Source: Elymus sibiricus
Lineage: Eukaryota > Streptophyta > Magnoliopsida > Poales > Poaceae
DNA length: 64,000 bases
Assembly: GCA_039707655.1 (NCBI GenBank)
Contig: CM077665.1
Location: 141,485,148 to 141,549,147, forward strand
Direction of reading: 5' to 3'
Each line of letters starts with the position of its first letter. The first letter of the stretch is position 1. Shown one piece after another: positions 40,965-52,610 of the stretch. The translations under genes and the position numbers were made by a program. Under the pieces are notes generated by a model, which was given only the letters and a program-made list of their open reading frames with translations, ran no database searches and was not told the DNA's origin.

Positions 40965-41966
40965 GGTGGTGGGTTAGACTCTATAGAAAGGTATAAAAAT
41001 GTGGCAGGTTAAGAAAACATCGCAACAAGGGCAGCTATGGCTGAGACAGCAACGACATTCGGCGGGTTATGGCTATATTCTAAGCCACCGCCTACTATGA
41101 GACGGAGGCGAATTAAAGTTGCTACAAGAAGAGCCGGTAGTGCAATGGCGGGTCAAAAGACAACTAATGTTGGAAATTTTTACTAAGTGTGGACAAACAG
41201 ATTTCGCCAACTACGACAACAACTACAAGATCTACGGACAAAGATAAAAGGAAATATACTCTAAACCTAAAAATGTCAGTGGAAGAACGGGCAGTTCATG
41301 TGTGGGTTCTATTCAAGAACGATCTACGTTGAGTGGGGGATGCGTATTAAGCGGAGCACCGCATGAGATGGCTAGCGCTTCGGAGCCTAAAGATGCTTTC
41401 TTTTCCCGATCTACGGTGAATGCTCCGACGAGCGGCGGCGGACTCGGAAGAACTCCGATGAACTAATGCGGATCTACGAGGAGAAGAGGAAGGAACCTGA
41501 AGGGTGCCGAAGAGGTGGCCGAACGCCGGTGAACTCTGCTCAAATCAGGTTGATGCAGCGGCCTTTGCTGGTGAAGACGGAGAAGGTCCGGCGACGGCGG
41601 CGGAGTTTCAGTCACGTGAGCATTGGAGGAGGAAGAAGAAGACAAACAGTGGCAGCGGAAAGGTGAAAAGAAATGGGAACCACCCCCCTGCCTATTTATG
41701 AGGAGATGTGACAGCAACAGTCCATGTGAGAGTCGAGGAGACGCAATGATGATTGACCAAGAAGACGCCTCGATTTTCGGGTTGACCGTTTAATGCGATG
41801 ATCCGTTGTGACGTCATGGGAATCTTTTTGGATATATCCGAGATGACGTCATCCATTTTATATGGCGGGTTACGAAGTTTTATTTTCAGGTAACAAAGGT
41901 ATGAGACTCGCCGCCAAGTGGATTTGAAGATTGACATGAACAGGTTCAAATCAATCTGGGGCCTAA
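40965..41966 (-). promoter_or_regulatory. Upstream region of the antisense gene with TATA-like box
   Basis: CATAAATAG on the minus strand (41692-41700) is the best TATA box upstream of the antisense start at 40964; it would give a 5' leader of about 700 bases. The region is otherwise non-coding. It ends at the 3' LTR, where a short G-rich tract (CTGGGGCC, about 41957-41964) is the probable polypurine tract of the element. Confidence 0.4.
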
Positions 41967-42512
41967 AGTTGGGGATATAACCCCGTGGTATGACCCTCCC
42001 AGGAGGGGCCGGGTCACAGCTGGCGGTTCATACTTAAGGCCCTAAGTGGGCCTGAAGGTTGAAGACAAGCTTAGAGGCGACTCGGCATGTGGGCCGGATT
42101 CAGGCCCAGAGCCGGAAGACGGCGCGAGACCCGGGCGCGTGAGCCGCCCGGAAGATGGCTTGCCCAGGAAGGCAAAACGACTTAGAGACAAGATCAGATA
42201 CTTTGTATAAGCCGGTCTGGACTCTTGTAAGACCAGGGCCTCGACCTACTTATATAAAGGCGAGCCCCTGTGGCGGCTTAGGCCACGAAGACAATCTGTC
42301 GAGTACTAGGTCAAGCGAATCCGCTCCCTTGTGATCGATATCCAATCAATACAACGCAAAGCAGGACGTAGGCTTTTACCTCTTCCCGAGGGGCCGAAAC
42401 TGGGTAAACCCTTATCCCTCGTCCCGATCAACCCCTTCAAGCTCACCGTCATAGCAATGGCCTCAAACCTAAGTCCTCTCACTAGGACATCTGCCATGAC
42501 AAAACCATGACA
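41967..42512 (+). repeat. 3' LTR of the complete Tat element
   Basis: 546 bp, homologous end to end with 29223-29769. The first base is A, not T (AGTTGGGG), which must have changed after insertion because the 5' LTR has TG. TATATAAAG is at 42251-42259. It is followed by the target duplication CTCTG at 42513-42517. Confidence 0.93.
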
Positions 42513-42568
42513 CTCTGGGTGTATGGCATTAAGCGTCATGCAGTTTGCTTTTCTTTCTATGGTTAATT

Positions 42569-42931
42569 ATGAGTGCAAACTTCTGCCATAAATGGAAAAT
42601 CCTCTGTTGGAATGTTAGAGGTTTAAACTCTAATGCGCATCAGCACGCAGTCAGAGAGAAGGTTATTGACAGCCAGTGTGCTGTCGTCTGCCTACAGGAG
42701 ACCAAGATAATTGCCTGTGATCGATCCTTGATTAAGACCATTTGCCCTCCGGGCATTGATCAGTTCGTTGAATCACCATCTAGAGGTGCATCTGGAGGTA
42801 TTTTGATAAGTTGGTGCTTTGACATATTCTAGGGTTTTCTGGTTGAAGTAAATCTGTTTGGGATAATTATGAAATTCAATTCGACACACAATAATGAACA
42901 GTGGTTTCTCGTTAATGTTTATGGTCCTTGT
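42569..42931 (+). pseudogene. LINE ORF2, N-terminal half of the endonuclease
   Basis: Starts MSANFCHKWKILCWNVRGLNS. The N-V-R-G-L-N motif and CLQETKI are hallmarks of the AP-type endonuclease that nicks target DNA for LINE insertion. A TAG stop lies at 42830-42832. The frame then continues to the NVYGPC motif, cut by the solo LTR at 42932. Confidence 0.85.
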
Positions 42932-45900
42932 TGTCACAACCCTAGACTTTGATTGTAAATAATGCTATTAGTTGCATCAGTGGCATCCATGCATCATGTT
43001 TAAATTCAAATGAATTTGAATTGGGGCTTGCTCAAACCCTAGCGGATAATCAATTCAACTAGACTCCAAATTTTAAAACTTTTCAAAGGACACAAAGTGG
43101 CCATAAGAAATGTTCATGACTTTTGATTAATGTTTAGAACAACAACCAAAGGTGATGGATAATTTTCCTAGCCATCTTGGATTTTTGAATTAATGCAAAT
43201 AATATTTGAATTGGAGATATAAATGCTATATATAATGTTAAATGCTCCAATAATTCTGAAACTTACATGGGGCTCTATAATACTTCACATAGCTTCCCAG
43301 ATAAAATTTCAGGATTTATGAAAGTGATTTGGCATTTTATCCAAATCAAAACAAATTGCAAAATATAGAAAAACAGAAACAAATTAGAAAAGAGAGAGAG
43401 AGAGAAAGTTACCTGGCTTACCTGCGTGGCCCAGCCCACCAGCGCCTCCCCTGTCATCTTCCTCCTCTCGCCAGTAGGCAGAGGGGAAGCTCTGCACGGC
43501 GCACGTGCTTGCCGGCACGCAGTTGCCTGCTTGGGCCTCCCCTGGCCAGCGCGACGCCGCGATTAACCTCGCGGGAGACATACGGATCCATCCCCCTCGC
43601 CTCTCTCTCGCGCTTCCTGCCATGGCCGAGCGCCACCCATGCCATCGTTGCCGTTCAATGCAGCCACCGGCTGCCCTCGCCCCTCTGCCCTGTCCTCCGG
43701 GACCGCCTCGACGACTTGGAACTCCCAGCCAAAGCACGCAACCGCGTGAGGCCTGCAACATCGCCGCCATCGTCTTCTTCAACCTTGGACTCATCGGCCG
43801 TCGTCGTTCGATTCTTTCCCAACAGAGCGTCCCCGAGCCCGCTGAGACCACCGGCAGATCCGCAGTGAGCTCCTCCCCTTTTCCCCTAACCCCATGCCCT
43901 CGCGCGCGTCCCCTAACCGTTGTGGCCGCCAGAGTCGAGAGCTCTTGCTGCCGCCGTGAAGCTCGCCATCGCTAGCAGCCCCGCGCGACCAACCCAAGCA
44001 CGCACTCGTGATTAGGGCCTCCCCAGGACGCCGTAGAGCCCAACGGCAAGACGCCCCGTGCTCTACAGCCCCAGAACCGTTCGAACCCGAGCTCCGGCCG
44101 CCGCGGACGCCATCGCCACCGTCAATGCAGTGCCCCCCAGCTCCTGCCGCTTGCTGTGTTAGATGCGCACGAGCGTGTGCTCTCCGTAGAGCCAAACCAC
44201 GCCCAAAATAGTGGTCGTAGCGCAATTCCGGTGCAACTCCGGCGTGCCACCGTCGCGAGCTATGGCGCCGCCGGCGACGATGACGTGGCAAAGTCATTAG
44301 CTGGCTAACCACCGGCTAAATAACCCCCTGAGTCACTGACACTGAACCCCACGGGCTAATAAACCCCCGGTTTAAAAATAAACCCTTTTGGTTAAAGCTA
44401 CAGACACTGACATGTGGGGCCTGCATGTCAGGTTTGACCTATGCCACCCCTGTTGACCTGCTGATGCCAGCGTGATGCACTGATGATGCAGTAATCAATT
44501 TCTGGAATTTAAATAATTCCAGAAAATGTTTAAAACTTCTAAAAATCATAGAAAATAATCTGTAACTCATATGAAAATAATTTATATATGAAAAATGATC
44601 AGAAAAATCCAATGAATCTGTTTATGCCATGATCATGCATATTTGAACAAGTTACATCAACAAGTAGGAAATTTTATGATCAGGGCAATATATGAAATAT
44701 TATTTGGAGTTGGAATTCAAACTTGTTTGAATTCCACTTCAATTAACTTGGTTCATTATTCCTTTAGGTCAATTCAGTGCCTTAATTTGTCATACCATAC
44801 ATCATGATTGTGCATTGCATGAATTAAATGTTGTTCCTCCTTGTTTGCGTGTGTTTGTTTCGTCTCGATAGACGATGATTCCGACGTTGTGATCATTGAC
44901 ACTAATGAAGAGAAGTAATATCTTCAGAACTGTTAGGCAAGCAACCCCCCCCCTTGAGCATACTGATATAAACCCACTCACTCGCTCCTGCTCTCTTTTA
45001 CTGTATTAGGGCAATAACGATTCAAGTGTCACATGTTCTCGGTAGTTGAACCCATTCCTTTGCATGACCTGTCTTTGCCACAGTAAATAGTTGAAACCAC
45101 TTAGCATGAGTAGCAACTGCTTGAGCCTTGTTGTGCTTAATCATGCATGTTTGCTTACTGTGCCTGCTATGCTTAGAGTCGTGTCGGGTCTGATCCATCT
45201 AGAATGATGAATTGGAATGGATGTGTTCATGCCCTACAGTGTGAGAGCTAAGTGTGCGAATCCAATTTGGTAAAGGTAGCGATGACAGGCCATGTAGGAG
45301 TACATGGCGGGTTGTCTTATTGGGACCATCCTTAAGAACTGAGTTCTGTGTATGTGATCCAAGACAGTTACTACCACACGTTGGGCCCTGAAATATGACC
45401 CCGCTCGACTTATTAATCGCCTAGATCTCTGTCCAGGAGTTGCAATTAGTTTCTGGTGTTTGTAGGAAAAGTGCTGGCGGCCGTGCTTAGCGCTGCCCGA
45501 CGGGGTGGGCTTCGATGCGGTAGATGCACAGTGGCACAGTGTACCAAGTGTCACCCGGATGGTGGACTTGTGGAACCCTGTGCACATCGTTTGGGGCCGT
45601 AGAGGAAACTTCGACTTGACTTCCTTGCGGGTTCAGTCTCAAATAGGCAATAAATCCAGACTAGGGTCTTGTGTGGTTAACGATTGTGGCTGACTCCCTC
45701 ACTGGGCTTCCGCTTGAAGGTTGCCGAGGTGCCTTTTACGTGCACATGGCGATAAGTGGCGGGAGCATGTGTGAAGAAGTACACCCCTACAGGGTTATGA
45801 ATCTGTTCGAATAGCCGCGTCCTCGGATATGGACTACTTGGAGAGCTTATCTAGTTCATAGACAAGTGAAGTGGATACCCTAAAATACGCAAGATAAGTG

Positions 45901-46982
45901 TGAGTGCTATGGATGGCCTTCTTGTAGGGAGACGAGTGGATCCATAGTGGTGTATTGATCTAGTGAATATGTGGACTCGTGTGCGCTATCCCACCTCAAA
46001 AAAAATACTTGTAGTCGTAGTACAGGTTAGCCAAGAGTCAAAGCTGGCTTGCTACAATAAACTCCACAACCCCCTTGATTGATACTGATGCATATGTAGA
46101 TAGTTCTGATGTAAGTCTTGATGAGTACCTTTGTACTCACTGTTGCTTAATTTAAGTTTTTGCAGAGGAGACGTCAGTCTCATTAGTGATTCTTACGACG
46201 TGAAGTTTGATGTTGACCGGATTAGCTTGGAAATCCCAGACAGAGGTATGGTTCCTTTGGTAGGGTCGTTGTTGATTTTCAGGCTCCTCCAGCCACTTTT
46301 AGTAGATGTCTGTACCCAAACATGTTTTGCTTCCGCTTGTTGCTTGTAGGACTTGAGTGTTGGGTCATGTGACCCTTGTTTGTAATACCACACTATGTTG
46401 GCTCTTTTGAGTCTTTAATAAATACTTGAGTCATAGAGTTATGTTGTGATGCCATGTTGTATCTATGTATATCGTGCATAATGTGTGTATGTTTGAAATG
46501 CATTGGTATGTGTGGGATTCGACACCTAGTCGTATGCCTATGGTAGCCTTCTTTACAGGGAAATGCCTCTCTGTGCTTTCGTTGAGCCCTGGTAGCTTGC
46601 TACTGCTCCGGACACATTGATTGACCGGCATGTATCCTTCTTTGCTTCTGTGTCTGTCCCTACGAGGAAATATCACGCGGTGTAATGGAGTCCATGTAGC
46701 TTGCTACGACTCGTCTACACAAGTTGATGACCGATACCTGCACTGTTGGGTAATGTATGCCTGTCCATGTACGGTTGTGCCACTTGGGTCTATAACTAGT
46801 CATGTCGACCCTGGTTCTTTGACATATGATTGCTAGCGACATATTCATATACGTGAGTCAAAAGGCACAAACGGCCTGGCCAAGGTAAGGTGGCAGCCAT
46901 GGGGATTACCATGCGTGAGGCTGCAAAGTGATATGATGTGTTACATGCTTGACTTGTATGGCTTAGGATCGGTGTCCCTACA
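42932..46982 (+). mobile_element. Solo LTR, 4.05 kb, inserted in LINE ORF2
   Basis: Starts TGTCACAACCCTAGAC and ends GGTGTCCCTACA. It is flanked by a perfect 5-bp duplication CTTGT (42927-42931 and 46983-46987), and LINE ORF2 resumes directly after it. I find no PBS, polypurine tract or protein gene inside, so it is an LTR left after LTR-LTR recombination. Length, layout (AT-rich start, GC-rich block 43430-44310, AT-rich rest) and a motif near 45782-45822 match the LARD LTRs. Orientation is inferred from that motif and the TGT(C/A)ACA start. Its GC-block ORFs are not supported. Confidence 0.85.
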
Positions 46983-46987
46983 CTTGT

Positions 46988-48734
46988 CAGGGTGAAACGA
47001 GAGATGAGTTTGTTAAATGGCTCTACCATAAGGACATCCAGCCTAAGCAACTCTAGATGCTAATGGGGGACTTTAATTTTATATGTTCTATGGATAATAG
47101 GAATTTCCAGGTGGGGACCTTCATGATATGTTTATTTTTAATGAGATAATTGGCCACCTGGGTCTGCTCGAAATACCTCTTAAGGGAAGAAAAATTACAT
47201 GGTCTAATATGCAAGATTTTCTTCTTCTGGAACAGCTGGATTGGGTGTTCACTTGAGCGAGGTGGATCACAGTTTACCCAATGATCCAACTGACGCCCAT
47301 GGCAAAAACTGCCTCTAATCATACCCCCTACCATTTTTCCATCAGTAGTACCATTCCCAAGGCAAACAATTTTCGTTTTGAAAATTACTGGGTGGAACAA
47401 CCTGGCATTATGGACTGTTTGAAAGAAGCTTGGGCTAAACCCTCTAGTAAGCTACATATCTCTGCAATCATTGTGGATAAATTGAAAGCTTCGAGGTTTG
47501 CACTTAAGAAATGGCAGAAGGGTCTCTCTCATATAAAATCCTTAATCATTAAGTGCAACATGGTAATTCTTTGGCTGGATAACCTAGAGGATGAGAGGCC
47601 TTTGTCCATACCTAAGTTTAATTTAAGGAAAGTGGTCAAGCTTCATCATGAGCACCTCCTCCACCTGCAATATCTTTATTGGAAAAAGAGCTGTACTATT
47701 TAGGTACATCAAAGTGGGGGAGGAAGCTCAAAGTTTTTTCAAGCTATGGCAACTGAAAGACATAGGAAAAACTCTATTGCCAGCCTGGTTCTCCCGGATG
47801 GATCTAGCACATCTGACCATGATACTATGGCAGCTGAATTTCTCAGAGCTTTCAAAGCTAGATGGACACTGTTAAGGGCATCTCCTTTGATATGTCCATG
47901 ACTAGCCTACTGCCACAGGTGGAAGGCCTGGAAGTTCTATGCAAGCCTTTTGAGCTCTAGGAAGTGAAGTCGGTTATTAAGGAGATGCCTATTGATAAGG
48001 CTCCTCGTCCAGATGGTTTCAATGGACTTTTTCTTAAGAAATGCTGGTCAATTATTTCAACTAAATTATTGCCCTTATTTAGGAATTCCATGCTGGGACT
48101 GCAAAGCTAGAGAATTTGAATGATGGTTACATCATCCTGGTTCCTAAAAAGCAATCATCTGAGTCTATGTGGGGTTTTAGGCCCATTTCTTTAGCTAGTG
48201 TGGGCTTGAAACTACTAACTAAGATGGCTGCAAATATATTTCAGGATGAAATCAAGATGTAATCATAAAAATCAATATGGTTTCACTAAAACCAGGACCA
48301 TTCAAGATTGTTTTGCCTGGGCCTTTGAGTATATCCATTAGTGTAAACAGTCCAAGAGGCCCATAATTCTGCTAAAGTTGGACTTTGAAAAGGCTTTTGA
48401 CTCTATTCAGCATGAGACCATAATTAAAACCATGAGAGCTACAGATTTCCCTAAGAAATGGATCTCCTGGATAAAGGAATTATTAGCATCTCGCCCCTCT
48501 TCCATACTGCTTAATGGTGTCCCAGGGAGACACTTTAAGGCCAAGTGTGGGGTCCAACAGGGTGATCCTATATCACTCCTTCTCTTTGTACTGGCTGCTG
48601 ATCTTTTACAATCTATGGTCGACAATATGCTGCAAGTTGGAACTCTTAGTTTGCCTATTCCAAGCCATGATCCAGATTTTCCTATTGTTCAATATGCTGA
48701 TCATATATTGTTGTTTTTGCCAGCTAAGAGAAGT
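46988..48734 (+). pseudogene. LINE ORF2, rest of endonuclease plus reverse transcriptase
   Basis: Resumes with RDEFVKWLY. The endonuclease motif MGDFNFI is at about 47059-47080. Several stops and frame changes follow. The RT begins with IKEMPIDKAP at about 47975, then [34 protein letters not shown] and [10 protein letters not shown]. In the last motif the second catalytic Asp of Y-A-D-D is His (48702-48704), which would kill polymerase activity even without the stops. The gypsy element interrupts it right after LPAK at 48735. Confidence 0.87.
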
Positions 48735-49631
48735 TGTCGGGCCCGTGGGACTGGGGGTACTCAGGCCCGTCTGCCTGCGGCCCAAGGCGCCGCGCATGTT
48801 GTGGGCCCGGTGGGGGGCCCCCTGCTGAGCCTCAGGATTCGGACACTCGTGAGGGTCCCCTCCTCACGAGGGGTGTGCTAACAATCACCCTCAAGAGGGC
48901 GCCTTCTAGAGCCTTGTCGTGGGACCCCCTCTTGAGGCCATCCGCAGTGATCGGCGAGGGACGTCAAGGAACGTGCAATAGGGCCCCGCGGCCTCACCCC
49001 TTCATGTGGCTGATGCTCCCCACGCAGGGCGGCCCACAGTGTCGCACCAGCGGGGGCGGGCCAAGAACTTTCCCCTTTGGTGATAAGTATGCAGCGCCAG
49101 CTCACGGGGTCCCAAAGAAAATCCCCAAAGGTTCCCGTTCTGGTGCAAGAAGACCAAGACCAAAGGCTCGGCATGACGGAGGTCATCCCTGAGCCCACCG
49201 GTGCATCATGGCGAGGAACTTTAGCAGGCGAAGACCACCTTTTGTTAGGATAGGCTGCGACCTGGTCCCCCTTCAAACTAGCCGTTGTGGCAACCCTTCC
49301 CGCCGGATATTTTCGGGGCGAGGACCGAGGCCAATATAAGGAGGGGGGCGATCACCGTAGGAAGAGGGAGTTTTTCTGGCGGAGACAGGTTTTTGGGCTG
49401 GCAAGAGCACGCCTTGTATTCATCTTCATCCTCAAGCAATCCACCAAGCAGGAGTAGGGTTTTACATCACAAGGTAGCTCGAACCTGGGTAAACTATGTG
49501 TCTTTGTTCATTCTTCCTTAGTTAGAGCCACCGGAGAGTCGTCGTGAACCTCGGAGGTCGAGTAGGGTTGGAAAGCGAGCGCACCCCAGTGTTCGAACAT
49601 TTCTTGGGTCTGCGGAGCCCCGATTCCGACA
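48735..49631 (+). repeat. 5' LTR of the GC-rich gypsy element
   Basis: 897 bp, TGTCGGGCCC...TTCCGACA. A TATA-like AATATAAG lies at 49333-49340. The right border is fixed by the PBS that follows. No second copy is in the window. Confidence 0.85.
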
Positions 49632-49650
49632 TTTGGCGCGCCGGGTGCGC
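49632..49650 (+). promoter_or_regulatory. Primer-binding site of the GC-rich gypsy element
   Basis: TTTGGCGCGCCGGGTGCGC directly follows the LTR. TTGGCGCGCC is a common start of the primer sites of plant gypsy elements. Confidence 0.7.
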
Positions 49651-49693
49651 TGCTGTTCTCCCGCTCCGCTCCGAAACAAGCTTCGTCGATCCC

Positions 49694-51430
49694 ATGGCCG
49701 ACGCTCACCATGTGCGCGCTGAGCGCAGGGCGGCCCCGGTCGTCCAGACCGCGCCCGTGGGCCGGGGTGGTCGCCGCCACACCGCCTGTGATGAGTCTGC
49801 CGCAGCCACCGACCCCGCTGCCCGCGAGCTGCAGGACTCCTCTGCGCACCCCTCCGTGCAGAGAGACGGCCGCACCGCCACGGCTTCCTCCTCGCACGCC
49901 CGTCTCGAGCAGGTGAACGCGCAGGCGGCGCTGCTCATGGCCCGTGAGCTGCTCCGCTACCACCCCAGAGACGCCGGCTACGACGAATGGCTGGGCCGCA
50001 TCACCGAGATCGTCACCGCCGCTGGGGAGGCCCCCGCGCCTTCACACTCGCTCCGCCCTCCGCCGCCCCGCGCAGGGGACGTGGCTCACGGGCCGCCTCC
50101 ACCCCCTTTCCTGCACGACGACCCGAACGATCACCGGCGCAACGGCCCCTCACGCGACTAACCTCATGAAGCGCCCCCGCTCGTCCAGGACGAGGTCAGC
50201 TGCCAGATCATCCGCCACGCACCGCGCGACACGCGCGGAGTACTCGAGGAGCAGCGCCAGCGCAAAGACCGGGTCATCCTGGACGTGGCTGCGGCAGGAC
50301 GCCAAAACCGGGCTGTCCCCACGTGCGGCGGCCCTGCAGGCTCCGTGGGCTGTCAAGCCTTCACAAGGGAGCTGCACAGGGTGGTTTGGCCTACCAAGTT
50401 CATGCCTGAGCTGCCGCAGCGTTACGATGGCTCCCTCGACCCCACAGAGTTCCCCCAGCTTTACGCGCTGAGCGTCGAGGCGGTGGGCGGCGACGACAAG
50501 GCCATGGCAAACTGGCTCCCGATGGCCCTCAAGGACGGCGCGCGGTCTTGGCTCCTCAACCTGCTCAAGAACTCGGTCTCTTCATGGAGCGACCTCTGCG
50601 AGCTGTTCGTCGCCAACTTCAAGGGTACGCACGACCGCCCCCTCAGCATCATCGACCTGCGACGTGTGAAGCAGCGTCCGGGGGAGACCTTGCGCAAGTA
50701 CATCCAGAGGTTCAGCTAGGTGTGCAACAAGATCCCCCGCGCTACGGACGAAGCCGTCATCACGGCATTCTCCAGCGGCGTCAAGGATCTCAAGATGTGT
50801 AAAAAGCTTGCCATCAAGGACAACCTGAGCACGGCCGTGGAGCTGTTCAGCATCGCTGACAAGTGTGCCAAGGCCGAGGAAAGCCGCATGCTCATCCACG
50901 TCGACCCTGACGCTATGCCGGATGACGGGAAGGCCAAGGAGGTCAAGCGCAAGGGCCTGCCATGCTCGCGGCGGAGCCTGAGCAGAAGCGCGGCCGCGAT
51001 CACGGTATCCCTGAGAAGGACCACCGGCCGTTTTGCATCTATCATGACCTGCGCACCCACAACACCGAAGACTACCAGGAACTCAAGATCCTTTGAGATG
51101 AGCGCATTGGCCGGCGCCAGGAATGCAATGATCGCGGCGCCGGCCGCGGAGGCGGCGCCGGTCGTGGCGGCGGCGGCAGGTGGGACAGTCGTGGCGGCAA
51201 CCCTCGCCAGGGCTGGCCCGAGTAGCCCTGGGACGATGGCTGGCGCGACCAGCCCCGTGAGGCTCGTCCTCGAGACAACACCGCGCTTCCTCTGCTATCA
51301 CCACCGCCAAGGAGGAACGATGACAACCAGCATGACGAGGGGGCTGGGGGCTACCAAGAGCTTCGTGATGAGGCATGCATCCTCGGCGGAGCACATGCCC
51401 CTTCGTGGAACCGCCGGTTCAAGCAGATCG
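49694..51430 (+). pseudogene. Gag of the GC-rich gypsy element
   Basis: I choose the ATG at 49694 (MADAHHVRAERR), the first ATG after the PBS with a conserved-looking frame. A TAA at 50159-50161 and a TAG at 50717-50719 (after IQRFS) interrupt the same frame. The gag core lies between them (MPELPQRYDGSLDPTEF, GARSWLLNLLKNS, FKGTHDRPLSI). A frameshift near 50960 leads into the C-terminal part with a zinc-like C-X2-H...H motif (FCIYHDLRTHNTED) and a Gly/Arg-rich segment. It resembles the gag of Tat-like elements. Confidence 0.78.
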
Positions 51431-51438
51431 CTCGTGAG

Positions 51439-52143
51439 GTGAGCGCCGCCCTCCCGAGGCAGGAGGCCGCGAAGTCCCTCAAGTGGTCCCAGTATGCCGT
51501 CTCTTTTGACGCCAGGGATAGCCTCAGGTCCAAGGCTATTGCAGGCGTGCTCCCCATGATGTGCACCCCAACCATCAGCAATGTCATGGTCACCAAGACC
51601 CTCATCGACGGAGGTGCTGGCCTCAACGTGCTCTCTGTAGAGACCTTCGAGATGGTCTAGGTGCCATATGACCAGTTGATGCCAACCAGGCCATTCTCCG
51701 GGGTGACCAATGGCTCCACCACTCCGCTGGTGCAGATTCGCCTCCCGGTCACCTTCGGGACGCGCGACAACTACCATACCGAGCTCATCGACTTTGACGT
51801 GGCGCGCATCGGCCTCCCGTACAACGCGATCCTGGGGTACCCCGTGCTCTCCAAGTTCAAGGCGGTGACGCACCATGGTTACAATGTTCTCAAGATGTCG
51901 GGGTGCAGTGGTGTCATCACCATCACCTGTGACAAGAAGGATGCCGTCTGCTCCCTCGAGCGCACCTACAAGGCCGCCGCGGCGGTGCCCCCTGACGACG
52001 CGGAAGATGCAGGGCCTCGCGAGTCGCCCCCAAAGAAGAAACAACTGCTGACCGCCCCCGACGCCGCCAAAGCAAAGGGCGGGGCACCCGACGCGGGTGT
52101 GAGCCCCGTGCTCGCTGCCCTCGCCGGCCTTTTCACGGTATAG
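51439..52143 (+). pseudogene. Aspartic protease of the GC-rich gypsy element
   Basis: KTLIDGGAGLNVLS at about 51595-51635 is the active site, D-G-G as in the Tat copies. A TAG at 51658-51660 splits the frame, which continues with RLPVTFGTRDNY, ARIGLPYNAILGYP and a flap-like segment to 52143. The protease ends in a Lys/Pro/Ala-rich linker. Confidence 0.8.
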
Positions 52144-52610
52144 GAAGGCGTGCCCGGCGCCTCTCTCGGACCGGGCTCAGGGGCTTCCACCTGGAAGGCA
52201 GCCGACTTGGTCAGCATAACGAGGGAGGAGCTCGGGCATAACTTGGAGGCGTGCCTCAACACGCGCACCCGCGAGCGAGGAGTGTGGCGCCTGACGCCAG
52301 GGTCACGGGAATTCGCTGATGGATAGATCGAAGTGATGCGAGAGGAGCGCCAGCCAGGATGCCTCGGCGGCCAAACGACTACCCCCGGGAGGAGTTGCAA
52401 GGCACGCATGTGTGTCGACGTCGCGGGCATCAACAGGGCAGGGTCCCGGGGCCTCTTTTAGCCCTCGCGCATCTCCACCAGCCGCATCTGCATGCCCTTC
52501 GGCCTGGTAAGCGCCTGCGTCACCTTCCAATGGATGGCGCAGCTCGCGATGACGCCTCGCGCAGCGCCAGGATGTCGCGGGCTCCTAAAGCCTCAGGGGT
52601 CAGGCGACCC
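52144..52610 (+). pseudogene. Collapsed RT remnant of the GC-rich gypsy element
   Basis: Short pieces of RT are recognisable: ARMCVDVAGINRAG at about 52410 and CMPFGLVSACVTFQW at about 52490-52530. Between them most of the palm, with the first catalytic Asp, is missing, and the Y-V-D-D block is absent after them. RNase H and integrase are not found. Confidence 0.65.

Larger units (their letters stand above)
29223..42512 (+). mobile_element. Complete Ty3/gypsy element, Tat/Retand lineage, with antisense gene
   Basis: A 13.3-kb element with both LTRs, PBS, gag, protease, RT, two RNase H domains and integrase on the plus strand, and a five-exon antisense gene between integrase and the 3' LTR. 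The target duplication CTCTG is intact at 29218-29222 and 42513-42517, so the borders are exact. Insertion was between ORF1 and ORF2 of the LINE. The LTRs differ at about 21 of the first 250 positions by my count, so the insertion is not recent. All sense genes carry stops or frameshifts. Confidence 0.95.
26823..48734 (+). mobile_element. LINE retrotransposon split by three LTR-element insertions
   Basis: ORF1 (26832-29099) and ORF2 pieces (42569-42931, 46988-48734) read on in order once 29223-42512 and 42932-46982, each with a 5-bp target duplication, are set aside. ORF2 has an endonuclease and an RT, the plan of plant L1-like LINEs. The short inter-ORF spacer is 29100-29222 plus 42518-42568. 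The 3' end of ORF2 and the tail lie right of the window, behind the gypsy insertion at 48735. The 5' UTR is not recognisable beside the MULE. Confidence 0.88.

Noticed and set aside
43329..44312. ORFs of 155-179 codons in the solo LTR
   Set aside because: Same reason: GC-rich block, opposite-strand ORFs of equal length, no motif, inside an LTR.
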